60,198 bases of DNA from Methanoculleus chikugoensis (GTDB lineage Archaea > Halobacteriota > Methanomicrobia > Methanomicrobiales > Methanoculleaceae), in NCBI RefSeq assembly GCF_900095385.1, contig NZ_FMID01000019.1, positions 1 through 60,198 of the forward strand, in the 5' to 3' direction. Position 1 is the first letter of the stretch. Each line of letters begins with the position of its first letter. Below, one piece after another: positions 23,277-32,224 of the stretch. The notes under the pieces were generated by a model. The model saw nothing but the letters and a program-made list of their open reading frames with translations. It was not told the origin of the DNA and ran no database searches. Made by a program: the position numbers and the translations under genes.

Positions 23277-24953
23277 ATGGATCCCACTACCGACGCACTC
23301 CCTCTCCTGCTTCGAGCCCTGAAAGAGCATCCGCGTGGCATGTCGGTCTCCGATCTTGCCGCCGCCGTCGGGATCAACCGAAACACCGTCTCCCGGTACC
23401 TCGACATCCTCCTGGTATCGGGTCAGGTGGAGATGGAGACCTACGGGAAGGCCAAGGTCTTCTACCTCTCGCAGAGGGTCCCCATCGCCGCCATGCTCAA
23501 CTTCTCGTCGGATCTCGTGCTGGTGCTCGACCGGGACCGCCGGATCGTCCAGGCTAACGACGCCGTCTGTTCGTTTGCAGGGAGGGAGCGAGACGATATC
23601 ATCGGGAACTCCATCGAGACTTCGCCGCTCGCCGCGTTCGACCACCCGCTGATACGGAGCCGGATCACCGACGCCCTGGGCGGCCGCGAGGTCACCGAAG
23701 AACTCCGGTTCCTGCGGCACGACGAGGAACTCTTCTTCCGGATCAAATTCCTCCCCACCGTCTTCAACGACGGAACGCCGGGCGTCACCATCATCCTCGA
23801 TGAGATCACCGAGAGCCGGCGGGCGGAGGAGGCCCTGCGCGAGAGCGAGCTCCTCTTCAGAAGTCTCGTCGAGAACATCAGCGACCTGATCCTGAACGTC
23901 GACGAAGCCTGCACGTTCACCTACGTCAGCCCGAAAAGCCGGGAGTTCCTCGGCTACGCACCCGAGGAGATGCTTCGAAAGACCGCGTGCGACTTCATGC
24001 CCCCGGAGAAGGCGGAGCCGGTCAGGAAGCAGTTTGCCGCACTCCTCGCCGATCCGAGACCGCGAGTCCTCTTCGAATGGACGATGCTCCATCGGGACGG
24101 GAGCCCTGTCGTCCTCGAGGTGAGCGCAACACCGGTCTACGACGTTATCGGCGACTTCACCGGCTACCGGATGGTCTGCCGCGACGTCACCGAACGGGCG
24201 CGTGCCGCAAAACGGGTGGCCCAGTGGAAGTCGTTCCTCTACTCGGTGGTCAACAACATCCCGAGCATGGTCTTTGTCCGGGAAGTGGAGGGGAACACGT
24301 TCGTCTTCTCGAACAAGGCCGCCGAGACGTTCCTCGGGATGACGCAGGAGGAGATGGTGGGAAAACGGGCCGCGGAGATCTTCCCCCCGGAGATGGCGGC
24401 CTTCTTCGCCGACGGGGACCGGGAACTCGTGGAACGGGCGGCCGCCCTGGAGAAGGAGATCCGGATCCCGGGCGGGCGGACGCTCTCCGCGAAGAAGATC
24501 CCGATCTTCAGTTCAAAAGGCATGCTGAAGTATATGCTCGGGATCGCCGAGGACGTCACCGATCGCGCCGCCGCGGAGATTCACCTGATCGCCGAGCGCG
24601 ACCGGGCGCAGGGATACCTGGAAGCGGCGGGCGTGGTGATCGCGGTGATCCGGGCGGACGGCACCATTGATCTCGTCAACCGGAAGGCGAGCGAGGTCCT
24701 GGGATACTCCGAGGGAGATCTCGCAGGAAAGAACTGGTTTGCAACGGTCGTCCCCGAACGGCTGCGCAACCGGCTCGCGCAGAACTTCAGCCGTCTCGTG
24801 GCCGGCGGTGCCGAGCCTCCGCCGTTCGAGGAGAGTCCGGTCGTCACGCGGGACGGGCGGGAGCGGCCGATCCTCTGGCACAACGCCCTTCTGCGGGACG
24901 CGGACGGCAACGTCGTGGCGATGGTGAGTTCCGGCGAGGAGATCGCGGAGTAG
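23277..24953 (+). CDS. HTH-PAS signal protein (558 aa)
   Basis: Paralogue in plan of the regulator at 15270. An N-terminal winged helix (about 8-60, SVSDLAAAVGINRNTVSRYL) is followed by four PAS domains at about 72-185, 190-310, 318-435 and 440-558 (for example LVENISDLILNVDEACTFTY and VVNNIPSMVFVREVEGNTF). No histidine kinase, GGDEF or other output is present, so DNA binding by the HTH is the likely output. The sequence YGKAKVFYLSQRVPIAAML after the HTH is shared with the paralogue (VGNAKVYSIAQRIPLSAFL). Preceded by the hairpin-rich intergenic region. Confidence 0.85.
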   Translation: MDPTTDALPLLLRALKEHPRGMSVSDLAAAVGINRNTVSRYLDILLVSGQVEMETYGKAKVFYLSQRVPIAAMLNFSSDLVLVLDRDRRIVQANDAVCSFAGRERDDIIGNSIETSPLAAFDHPLIRSRITDALGGREVTEELRFLRHDEELFFRIKFLPTVFNDGTPGVTIILDEITESRRAEEALRESELLFRSLVENISDLILNVDEACTFTYVSPKSREFLGYAPEEMLRKTACDFMPPEKAEPVRKQFAALLADPRPRVLFEWTMLHRDGSPVVLEVSATPVYDVIGDFTGYRMVCRDVTERARAAKRVAQWKSFLYSVVNNIPSMVFVREVEGNTFVFSNKAAETFLGMTQEEMVGKRAAEIFPPEMAAFFADGDRELVERAAALEKEIRIPGGRTLSAKKIPIFSSKGMLKYMLGIAEDVTDRAAAEIHLIAERDRAQGYLEAAGVVIAVIRADGTIDLVNRKASEVLGYSEGDLAGKNWFATVVPERLRNRLAQNFSRLVAGGAEPPPFEESPVVTRDGRERPILWHNALLRDADGNVVAMVSSGEEIAE

Positions 24954-25049
24954 CCGTTTTTCCCGTGGAAACGCGCTCATCGTGCGGGACCACCAATCTC
25001 TTCCGTACCGGTGTTTTTCCCGCTCCCCGCGCGGTTTCAAGAGTCATCT

Positions 25050-25058
25050 CTTAAATAC
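25050..25058 (+). promoter_or_regulatory. TATA box of the lemA operon
   Basis: CTTAAATAC centred about 28 bases before the GTG at 25082; leaderless spacing. Confidence 0.5.
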
Positions 25059-25081
25059 GCCGCGGGGCACATAGAGTACTG

Positions 25082-25654
25082 GTGACAACGTTGGACATCA
25101 TCTCCATTGTCCTTATCGTCGTCGTGGTGCTGGTCGTCATCGGCGTCGCGGCGGCAGCAATCGGTATCTACAACCGGTTCTTCTCCCTCAAAAACTCCGC
25201 TGAAGCGACGGTCGGGCAGGTGAAGGTCGCTATGAAGAAGCGGCTGGACATGATCGAGCAGCTCCTCGGCGCGGTGAAGAGTTACGCGACCTTCGAGAAG
25301 GAGACCCTGACCGGGGTGACCGAGATGCGGGCGCGCATCGGCAGCGCCGGCCCGGGCGACCTGAACGAACTCGAGCGCGAATCGCGGTCGGTTCTCGGGC
25401 GGCTGCTCGCCGTCGCGGAGAACTACCCCGATCTCAAGACCTCCCAGACGGTGCAGAACCTGATGGGCGCTGTCCAGGGTGTCGAAGACGAGATCGCCCG
25501 GCACCGCTACACCTACAACAACATCGCCCAGCAGTACAACACCATGACCGACACGATCCCCTCGAACCTGATCGCCGGCGTCATGGGCTTTCAGAAGCTC
25601 GAATACCTGGAGTTCGGCGAAGAGATAGAGCGGGTCCCGACGATAGCGTTCTGA
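25082..25654 (+). CDS. lemA: LemA family protein
   Basis: A 190-residue LemA protein: short outside N-terminus, one membrane helix (about 5-28), then a long helical bundle with YNRFFSLKNSAEATVGQVKV, RLDMIEQLLGAVKSYATFE, and the typical TYNNIAQQYNTMTDTIPSNLIA region. LemA proteins are widespread and lack a fixed function; they often pair with TPM or DUF2207 proteins. The start is GTG at 25082, set by the TATA box; a TTG three codons later is possible. The DUF2207 gene follows six bases after the stop. Confidence 0.92.
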   Translation: MTTLDIISIVLIVVVVLVVIGVAAAAIGIYNRFFSLKNSAEATVGQVKVAMKKRLDMIEQLLGAVKSYATFEKETLTGVTEMRARIGSAGPGDLNELERESRSVLGRLLAVAENYPDLKTSQTVQNLMGAVQGVEDEIARHRYTYNNIAQQYNTMTDTIPSNLIAGVMGFQKLEYLEFGEEIERVPTIAF

Positions 25655-25660
25655 TAAACC

Positions 25661-27487
25661 ATGCGGATAACTGAGCGGCAGCAGATACTCACCCTCATCA
25701 CCATCACCCTGGTCGTCGGGGTGCTGGCGGTCGTCGGAGCGAATGCGCTCCCCGCCCTCTTCCGGGGGAGCCTGGACGTCGAGCACTATGACGCGGTCTT
25801 TTACGAGAACGGGGCCCTGATCGAGCGCTACACCTACGACGTCCGCGCCGCAGGCGAGTACCGGATGCTCTTCCGCTACTGGGACGCGCCGCTCGCCTTC
25901 TCCGCAACCGATCGGCCGCATATCGAGTTCGTCGGGATGATTGCTCCGCCCGGAACCATCGGCTACGTCAAGGATGATCGGGGCGAGGTGCGGATTGCCG
26001 CCGGTATCTCGACCTCCTCGGATATCTCGACGATCCGGAGCCTTGCGTACGATAACGAGGTGGGCCTCTACAACCCCGGCTACTTCACTCCGGGCACCTA
26101 TACGGTGGAGTACCGCTACCGGGTCCGGCCGCCGATCGAGTACGACGAGGAATGGGCGCACCTGAACCTGAAGCTCGTGGACGAACACGTCCCCTTCCGC
26201 AGCCTCCGGGTCACGCTGCCGTTCGCCGGGCAGATCGAGGAGGTTTACACGCATCCTCCGACCCTTGAGGTCGAGCGGACGACAGAGTCTGTCATCATCA
26301 CGGGGGCCGCCCCGCAGGACGACGCGCTGAACATCGAGATGATCCTCGACCCCGCGTTCGTGGACGAGATCGAGGGGTTCCCTGCGTACGTCCCGGACGT
26401 GCGACAGCAGACGCTCGACGCTCACCGCTGGCCCCCGATCCTCTATGCGGCGGCGAACGTTCTCTACGGCCTTGCGACCGTCCTCGTCCTCGCGATGCCG
26501 TTCATCCTTCTCGGCGTCTACCTCCGCTACGGCAGGGAGAAGCCGTTTACCGTGCCGGAGTACCTGAGTTTCACGCCGAACACCGCGCTCAAGCCCTGGC
26601 AGGTGAACCTTCTCTTTAAGGGCGACGCGCTTGAGTTCGACGAGAACGGGTTCTACGCGACGATCCTCGACCTTCACCGGCAGAAGAAGATCGTGGTGGC
26701 CGAGAAACCGGACGGCAACGGCGTCACGGTCCGGATCGTCTCGGGGGAGTCGACCGATCCCTACGAGCAGCGGGTGCTCACCTTCCTCGCCAATATCGCT
26801 GACGATCACGTCGTGGACACCGCCGAACTCGAGGAGTTCGCCAAAACCGCCCGGCGGAGCCCCGGCTACCAGCACCGGATCGTGCAGTACCAGCAGTCGC
26901 TTGCCGGCCTGACCCGGGACGTGGACACCTCGCTCGCCCACCGGTATATCAAGGACGGCCGGACGATGATCCTCCCGCTCGTCTTCCTCGGCGCCATCCC
27001 GTGCGGGCTATCCATCCTCGCGTTCATCCTCGCGCCGGGAGCGGCCTATCTCCTGATCCCGGCAAGCGTCCTCTCCTTCATCGCCGCGGTCCAGGTCGGG
27101 ATCGCGGCCCTCTTCCCCTCGACGCTGTTTGGGTTCTGGAAGGGCGACCGCTACAAGGAGAAACTCGAGTGGGACGCGTTCTCCTACTTCCTCTCGGATC
27201 TCGCGCTGATCCGGCAGTATTCTCCCGCCGACCTCTCGATGTGGGGAGAGTGGCTGGTCTACGGGACGGCGCTCGGTCTCGGTGAGGCGGTGGAGCAGGC
27301 GATGAAGAACCTGCATATCGACCTGCCGGATGTCGGGGTGCCGCTCTACTCGAACATGCCGGTGATCTTTGCCCCGATCGTCCTCTACTCCCCGCCGTCG
27401 AGCGGCGGCGGCAGCGGCGGGTTCGGTGGCGGCGGGTCGTTCGGCGGTGGCGGCGGCTTTGGGGGCGGCGGCGTCGGGGGACGGTAA
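25661..27487 (+). CDS. DUF2207 membrane protein with glycine-rich tail
   Basis: A 608-residue envelope protein. An N-terminal signal/anchor helix (about 8-28) leads into a large extracytoplasmic DUF2207 beta domain (about 35-255, with EYRMLFRYWDAPLAF and YTVEYRYRVRPPIEY), a membrane helix near 270-290, a cytoplasmic part and a hydrophobic pair near 435-480. The final 30 residues are almost only Gly with Ser and Phe, as in most DUF2207/TPM-associated proteins. It forms an operon with lemA and may build a surface-associated complex with it; partner and function are unknown. Confidence 0.9.
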   Translation: MRITERQQILTLITITLVVGVLAVVGANALPALFRGSLDVEHYDAVFYENGALIERYTYDVRAAGEYRMLFRYWDAPLAFSATDRPHIEFVGMIAPPGTIGYVKDDRGEVRIAAGISTSSDISTIRSLAYDNEVGLYNPGYFTPGTYTVEYRYRVRPPIEYDEEWAHLNLKLVDEHVPFRSLRVTLPFAGQIEEVYTHPPTLEVERTTESVIITGAAPQDDALNIEMILDPAFVDEIEGFPAYVPDVRQQTLDAHRWPPILYAAANVLYGLATVLVLAMPFILLGVYLRYGREKPFTVPEYLSFTPNTALKPWQVNLLFKGDALEFDENGFYATILDLHRQKKIVVAEKPDGNGVTVRIVSGESTDPYEQRVLTFLANIADDHVVDTAELEEFAKTARRSPGYQHRIVQYQQSLAGLTRDVDTSLAHRYIKDGRTMILPLVFLGAIPCGLSILAFILAPGAAYLLIPASVLSFIAAVQVGIAALFPSTLFGFWKGDRYKEKLEWDAFSYFLSDLALIRQYSPADLSMWGEWLVYGTALGLGEAVEQAMKNLHIDLPDVGVPLYSNMPVIFAPIVLYSPPSSGGGSGGFGGGGSFGGGGGFGGGGVGGR

Positions 27488-27576
27488 CACCTTTTTCCCG
27501 CCCGCCCTCCTGATCCGACAGCATCAATCCCTTCTTTCCCTTTGTGTGAGCTACTTGCCGAGGATACCAGTAAAGT

Positions 27577-27641
27577 CTCACGCGAAGCCGCGAAGTGCGA
27601 GCGCAATTGTGGGAATAGTCCCCTTCGCGGCTTCGCGTGAG
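27577..27641. repeat. Dispersed palindromic repeat family A, copy 3 (perfect 19-bp arms)
   Basis: CTCACGCGAAGCCGCGAAG at 27577-27595 and its exact reverse complement at 27623-27641 around a 27-base loop. This is the cleanest copy. It lies in the gap 27488-27773, which has no gene. Confidence 0.85.
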
Positions 27642-27773
27642 TTTCCTCGACCTCTCATCGTTCCGGCAGCCGCACCCTCCCCGGCGCATATGGCCTCGTC
27701 GGCCGAATAAGTCCGAATTTGTTCGTAGTTAAGGAAACCTACTTACTTCGGACGGCGCAATGTATCTCTGTTG

Positions 27774-28955
27774 ATGCCTATGACGGGATCCTATCCGAAC
27801 TATCTGGTTATCTTCTCCGTTCTCCTCGGGGCCGTCATCGCCTGTGGGTGCATTGCCGCCGGGGGAGAGGAGACGGCGGCCGACCGCGTCTCCGGGAACG
27901 GCACGATCGCTTTCGTCGATCTCGAGGGCGGGTTCTACGGCATCGTCGCCGATGACGGCGAACGCTACCTCCCCGCCGACCTCCCGCAGGAGTTCCGCGC
28001 CGACGGCCTCCGGGTCAGGTTTGTCGTCGATCTCGTAGACGAGACGGCGACCATCCAGCAGTGGGGAACGCCGGTCGAGGTTGTCGAGATCGCGGCGGAC
28101 GACACCCGGCGGACAGTCGCAGCGAACGCCACGGTCACCTACATCGACCTCGAGGGCGGGTTCTACAGCCTCGTCACCGATGACGGCAGAAACTACCTGC
28201 CCGCTAACCTTCCGGCGGAGTACCGGCAGGACGGTCTTTCAGTGCAGTTCAGCGCCGACGTGCAGGACGATGCAGCGGGAATCCAGATGTGGGGAACCCC
28301 TGTGGAGATCAGGTCGATCGAGGTGATTGAAGGCGTCCTGCTCGTCTCCGGGAACGCCACGGTCACTTACATCGATCTTGAAGGCGGGTTCTACGGCCTC
28401 GTCGCCGATGACGGCAACTACCTCCCGCTCAACCTGAACGAGACCTGGCAGGTCGACGGCACGAACGTGACGTTCGTCGCCCGGATCAAGGAGAACACCA
28501 TGACCATCCAGCAGTGGGGCACCCCCGTAGAGGTCATCGCCATCGATACGGCAGGGAACGCGACCTACGTCGCAACGACCGGAACAGTCACGTACATCGA
28601 CCTCGAGGGCGGGTTCTACGGGATCGCCGCCGACAACGGGGAACGCTACCTCCCGCTCGACCTCGAAGAGCGCTATCGCGTCGACGGGATGCGGCTCACC
28701 TTTGCCGGTGAAGTCTCCCGCGACACCATGACCATCCAGCAGTGGGGAACCCCGGTCGAGATCCTCGCCGTCCCGTCGGCCTGTGCCGCGTGCGGCGGGA
28801 ACGCCGGCATCGCGAACCCGGCAGCGGTCTGGTGCATCGAGCAGGGCCACGCCTACGAGATCCGGAAGAATCCCGACGGCAGCGAGTACGGCGTCTGCAT
28901 CTTTGCAAACGGGACCGTTATCGACGCGTGGGACTACTACCGGCAGACCCACTAA
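27774..28955 (+). CDS. Repeat lipoprotein with C-terminal DUF333 domain
   Basis: A 393-residue secreted lipoprotein: lipobox VIACGC near residue 25, then four units of about 75-90 residues, each with a core like TYIDLEGGFYGLVADDG, a YLPLNL-type strand, VDG-x-x-V-F and TIQQWGTPVEV. The units alternate in their linkers but share near-identical cores, indicating recent internal duplication. Residues about 345-393 form a DUF333 domain (NPAAVWCIEQGHAYEIRK, YGVCIFANGTVIDAWDYY) with two cysteines. The repeats look like small beta (OB/SH3-like) modules; ligand unknown. Start at the ATG 27774; an ATG at 27780 is equally possible. Confidence 0.8.
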   Translation: MPMTGSYPNYLVIFSVLLGAVIACGCIAAGGEETAADRVSGNGTIAFVDLEGGFYGIVADDGERYLPADLPQEFRADGLRVRFVVDLVDETATIQQWGTPVEVVEIAADDTRRTVAANATVTYIDLEGGFYSLVTDDGRNYLPANLPAEYRQDGLSVQFSADVQDDAAGIQMWGTPVEIRSIEVIEGVLLVSGNATVTYIDLEGGFYGLVADDGNYLPLNLNETWQVDGTNVTFVARIKENTMTIQQWGTPVEVIAIDTAGNATYVATTGTVTYIDLEGGFYGIAADNGERYLPLDLEERYRVDGMRLTFAGEVSRDTMTIQQWGTPVEILAVPSACAACGGNAGIANPAAVWCIEQGHAYEIRKNPDGSEYGVCIFANGTVIDAWDYYRQTH

Positions 28956-29047
28956 CCCCCTTTTTGGAAAAGCGAAGTTTCACGTGAGTGATATGTGCGC
29001 CCGGTGAGAAACGGGCGATTTTTCTTCTCTTACGCCGAAAAGCAACC

Positions 29048-29149
29048 ATGGATGTAACGGTCAGCGAGCGGGATGATACGGCGGTCGCATCGGTTGACGG
29101 CGGAAGAGCGGGCGGCAAAAAGAAGGAAGAGGAGAGAACGTCGCCGTGA
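29048..29149 (+). CDS. Possible 33-aa small protein coupled to the HEAT gene
   Basis: A short frame encodes MDVTVSERDDTAVASVDGG then RAGGKKKEEERTSP and a TGA that overlaps the GTG start of the HEAT-repeat gene (GTGA). The acidic start and basic Lys-rich end have no known family. The four-base overlap is typical of coupled operon genes, which is the main support. It could instead be a leader peptide for the HEAT gene. Confidence 0.45.
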   Translation: MDVTVSERDDTAVASVDGGRAGGKKKEEERTSP

Positions 29150-29457
29150 CAGACAGAACGAATGCGCTGATCGGTATCCTCCGCGCCGGCAGCAGTGCCG
29201 ACCGGATGGCAGCGGCGGCGGAGCTCGCCGCACTCGGCCCGGTTGCCCTTTCGCCGCTTCTTTCTGCGCTCGACGATCCCGATCCCCGCCTCCGGATGTG
29301 GGCGGCCTACACCCTCGGGATGATAGGGGATGTCGGAGCGGTTCCGGCGCTCATGCAGGCGCTTGAGGACGCCGATCCGGGCGTCGCGAAATGGGCGGCG
29401 GCCGCCCTCCGCGGCATCAGGGACGCGGCCGGCGGTTGCGGCTGCCGGTTCTGCTAA
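29146..29457 (+). CDS. Small HEAT-repeat protein (103 aa)
   Basis: Begins at a GTG overlapping the upstream 33-codon frame. Two to three HEAT units are visible (ALGPVALSPLLSALDDPDPR, RMWAAYTLGMIGDVGAVPAL, DADPGVAKWAAAALRGI). The C-terminus GGCGCRFC is a cluster of three cysteines that could bind metal or form disulfides. Role unknown; presumably a small scaffold. Confidence 0.8.
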   Translation: MTDRTNALIGILRAGSSADRMAAAAELAALGPVALSPLLSALDDPDPRLRMWAAYTLGMIGDVGAVPALMQALEDADPGVAKWAAAALRGIRDAAGGCGCRFC

Positions 29458-29461
29458 TTTT

Positions 29462-30469
29462 TCACCGCCGCCTGCCGGCGAGCGCCAGGGCGAACCCGAC
29501 CGCTGCTACGGCCTGGGCGGCCGGGAGCGGTGCCGCGGTCGGTGTCGGGGTTGCCGGTTCCGTCGTCGCGGTGGGCGTTGGGGTCTCTGTCGGTTCGGTC
29601 GTGGGAACCGTCGTCGGGGGTGCGGTCGTCGGCGTCGGAGTTGCCGTCGGCGTCGCCGTCACGGTTGCGGCAGGTGTCGGCGTCGCGGTCGTGTCCACCC
29701 CGATACGGTTTGCTACCGTGAACGTCACCGGCTCGGAGTCGGGAGCATAGGCGTCGAATCCCGAAGGCGTCCTCCATACGGCCCGGACGGAGTACGTCCC
29801 CGGCCTACCGATGTCGCCGATCCGGACTGCGCCCGGTCTCGCGGGGTCGTCGGTGTAGAACCGGGTCGAACTGACGTTCAGCCCGGCCAGGTTGACCCCC
29901 CCGATCCTCGTCGTCTCGGCGCCGCCCGGTGTGGTGAGCACGATATCGATCGTCGCCGGGTAGACCCCGCCCGCCTCGTAGAACGCCCCGACGTCGGGGG
30001 CGGATACCCTGAAGGCTATCCGGGTGTTCGGGGAGACGGTCAGCCCCTCCAGGGGCTCGTTGTGGTAGGGGTCCGCGAGCACCACATCGAGGAAGAGCCT
30101 CGGTTCGCGGATCATGACCTGCGCCGTCGCCCCGTCCGTGGGGTTGAAGGCGTAGTACGTCCCGTAGTCTTCGCGCACCTGGAATTCCTGCACCTCGAAG
30201 TTCGTGTCGTCGGGGACCGGGATGCTCCTCGTGGCCCCCCGGTTGGGATCGTCGTTCTGGTACTTCCGCAGTTCCGTGACGCGGTTGTTCGTGGCCGGGT
30301 CGCGGAGTTGCGTGAGGTCGAGCCCCTCTTCGTAGACGAAGATGGTGTCGTAGGGCTGGATATCGTTTATCGCCGGCCCGCGGGCTCCGGCCTGCCCTGC
30401 AGAGAGGGCAAGGAGACAGACGGCGAGGAGGATGACAGGGCCTCGCCTGCGGATCCAATCTGGTCTCAT
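29462..30469 (-). CDS. DUF3821-type secreted surface protein
   Basis: A 335-residue surface protein typical of Methanomicrobiales: signal peptide (ILLAVCLLALSAGQAGARG), an N-terminal DUF3821-like domain beginning INDIQPYDTIFVYEEGLDLT, a second beta domain (about 150-255), a low-complexity Thr/Pro linker (about 265-315) and a C-terminal hydrophobic helix with an RRR stop (ALAGRRR) that anchors it. Likely a glycosylated S-layer-associated protein. The start at 30469 yields MRPDWIRRRGP before the hydrophobic core; earlier in-frame starts would bury the signal. A second, shorter protein of the same design is at 33852. Confidence 0.85.
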   Translation of the reverse strand: MRPDWIRRRGPVILLAVCLLALSAGQAGARGPAINDIQPYDTIFVYEEGLDLTQLRDPATNNRVTELRKYQNDDPNRGATRSIPVPDDTNFEVQEFQVREDYGTYYAFNPTDGATAQVMIREPRLFLDVVLADPYHNEPLEGLTVSPNTRIAFRVSAPDVGAFYEAGGVYPATIDIVLTTPGGAETTRIGGVNLAGLNVSSTRFYTDDPARPGAVRIGDIGRPGTYSVRAVWRTPSGFDAYAPDSEPVTFTVANRIGVDTTATPTPAATVTATPTATPTPTTAPPTTVPTTEPTETPTPTATTEPATPTPTAAPLPAAQAVAAVGFALALAGRRR

Positions 30470-30643
30470 GACATTCCCTGTGCTGATTTTACTGATATAG
30501 GTTGGTGTGACGGCGCGGCGATCCCCCTGCATCCGACCCCGTTCCGGCCGCAATGCGTTCTCCCGGTCGTAGGCGTGAAGCCGACAGGGGGGGTCGGAGT
30601 TAGCCGCAAACCGCCAGAATCACGTGCAAGCAGATTCCTTACC

Positions 30644-30652
30644 CTTAAATAT
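30644..30652 (+). promoter_or_regulatory. TATA box of the DASS transporter gene
   Basis: CTTAAATAT centred about 26 bases before the ATG at 30674. It decides the start of an otherwise open frame that extends more than 1.3 kb upstream. Confidence 0.55.
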
Positions 30653-30673
30653 TCTCTTCGCCAATTCCTGACG

Positions 30674-32182
30674 ATGAAAAAGGTCGCCATAATCGTTGCG
30701 TCGTTACTTGTTTTCTTTGCGATCCTGGCGATCCCTGTGGATCCCACCGTCCTTGCGCCCGAGGCCAGGTCCGTCGCGGCAGTCACCGTCCTTATGATCC
30801 TCCTCTGGGGTACGGGCGTCATCCCCCTTGAGGCGACCGCCCTCCTCCCGCTGGTCCTCTTCCCGGCACTCGGTGTCCTTTCCCCGGTGAAGGTGGCGGA
30901 ATCGTACGGCAACGAGGTGATCTTCCTCTTCCTCGGGGGGTTCATCATCGCGATGTCGATGCAGCGGTGGAACCTGCACCGGCGGATAGCCCTGCATATC
31001 ATCCGGATCGTCGGTACGAGCCCGAGACGCCTGGTGCTCGGGTTCATGGTCGCCACCGCGTTCCTCTCGATGTGGATCTCGAACACCGCGACGGCGATGA
31101 TGATGATCCCGATCGCGGTCGCGATCATCCTGACGATCATTCCCGGGACCGACAAAACCCTTGAGAATCTCGACGGCAAAGAGCAGGCCCTTGCCCGGTG
31201 CCTGGTCATATCCATCCCCTACGCCGCGAGCATCGGGGGGATTGCGACGATCATCGGCACGCCCCCGAACGGGATCTTCATCTCCCAGCTCGCGACGATC
31301 TTTCCCGACGCGCCCACTATCGACTTCTTCACCTGGATGAAGTTCGGCGTTCCGTTCGCTGCCATATTCATCATCATCGCATGGCTCTGGCTCACGCAGG
31401 TTCCCTACCGCCGGATGGTGGCAACCCTCCCGAGTGCAAAGGGGCTCATTCGTGAAGAACTTGCAAAACTCGGCCAGATATCGACGGGAGAGCGGTGGAC
31501 GCTCATCGTCTTCGCCCTGACGGCCCTCGCCTGGATATTTGCCCAGACAAAGGATATCGGCGGGTTCGTCATCCCCGGCCTCGACATGATCTTCCCCGGG
31601 ATCAAGGACTCCACCATCGCGATCTTCGGGGCGCTCCTCCTCTTCGTCCTCCCGGTCGACCGGAAGGAGGGCATCTTCACCATGGACTGGGAGTGGGCGG
31701 TGAAGATCCCCTGGGGCATCCTCCTCCTCTTCGGCGGCGGCATCGCCCTCTCAAACGGGTTCATTCAGAGCGGGCTTGCTGTGGCGATCGTCGAGTCGCT
31801 CACGCTTATCCACGGACTCCCGATTGTCATTCTGGTCTTCGTCGTGGCCCTGGGCGTCTCGCTTGCGACGGAGGTCTCTTCCAACACCGCCATGGCCGCC
31901 GTCCTGATGCCGATCATGGCGGTCACGGCCATCAGTGTGGAGGTCAACCCGGTCATTCTGATGATGACCGCCGCGGTCTGCGCCTCGATGGCGTTCATGC
32001 TCCCGGTCGCCACCCCGCCGAACGCCGTCGCCTACGGGAGCGGGTACGTCACCGCAAGAGATCTGCTCCGGTCCGGCTGGGCGCTTGACCTCATCGGTGT
32101 GATTCTCTGGACGTTCTTCCTCTTCACCCTCGTCCTCTGGGCACTTGGGGTCCCCCTGGACATTCCCGCCTGGGCGCTCTGA
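30674..32182 (+). CDS. DASS family (SLC13) anion/dicarboxylate transporter
   Basis: A 502-residue sodium-coupled carrier with about 11-12 membrane segments. It has both SNT motifs that form the substrate and sodium sites, ISNTATAMMMIP in the first half and SSNTAMAAVLMP in the second, plus the loops TIIGTPPNGIF and VATPPNAVAYG. Substrate may be a dicarboxylate, sulfate or phosphate; the sequence alone does not decide. The N-terminus MKKVAIIVASLLVFFAILAIP starts right after a leaderless promoter. It is divergent from the DUF3821 gene. Confidence 0.93.
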   Translation: MKKVAIIVASLLVFFAILAIPVDPTVLAPEARSVAAVTVLMILLWGTGVIPLEATALLPLVLFPALGVLSPVKVAESYGNEVIFLFLGGFIIAMSMQRWNLHRRIALHIIRIVGTSPRRLVLGFMVATAFLSMWISNTATAMMMIPIAVAIILTIIPGTDKTLENLDGKEQALARCLVISIPYAASIGGIATIIGTPPNGIFISQLATIFPDAPTIDFFTWMKFGVPFAAIFIIIAWLWLTQVPYRRMVATLPSAKGLIREELAKLGQISTGERWTLIVFALTALAWIFAQTKDIGGFVIPGLDMIFPGIKDSTIAIFGALLLFVLPVDRKEGIFTMDWEWAVKIPWGILLLFGGGIALSNGFIQSGLAVAIVESLTLIHGLPIVILVFVVALGVSLATEVSSNTAMAAVLMPIMAVTAISVEVNPVILMMTAAVCASMAFMLPVATPPNAVAYGSGYVTARDLLRSGWALDLIGVILWTFFLFTLVLWALGVPLDIPAWAL

Positions 32183-32224
32183 TCCCCCGGCACCTATTTT
32201 ATCCCCTACGTCTATCCCGGTCGG

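Noticed and set aside
22790-23407. 205-codon minus frame over the hairpin region
   Set aside because: Random composition, crosses the HTH-PAS start, no promoter or ribosome site.
25037-26941. 634-codon minus frame
   Set aside because: Antisense to lemA and the DUF2207 gene.
29470-29700. Thr/Pro-coding tandem repeats as a regulatory repeat
   Set aside because: They encode the glycosylated-type linker of the surface protein at 29462-30469; no separate element is needed.
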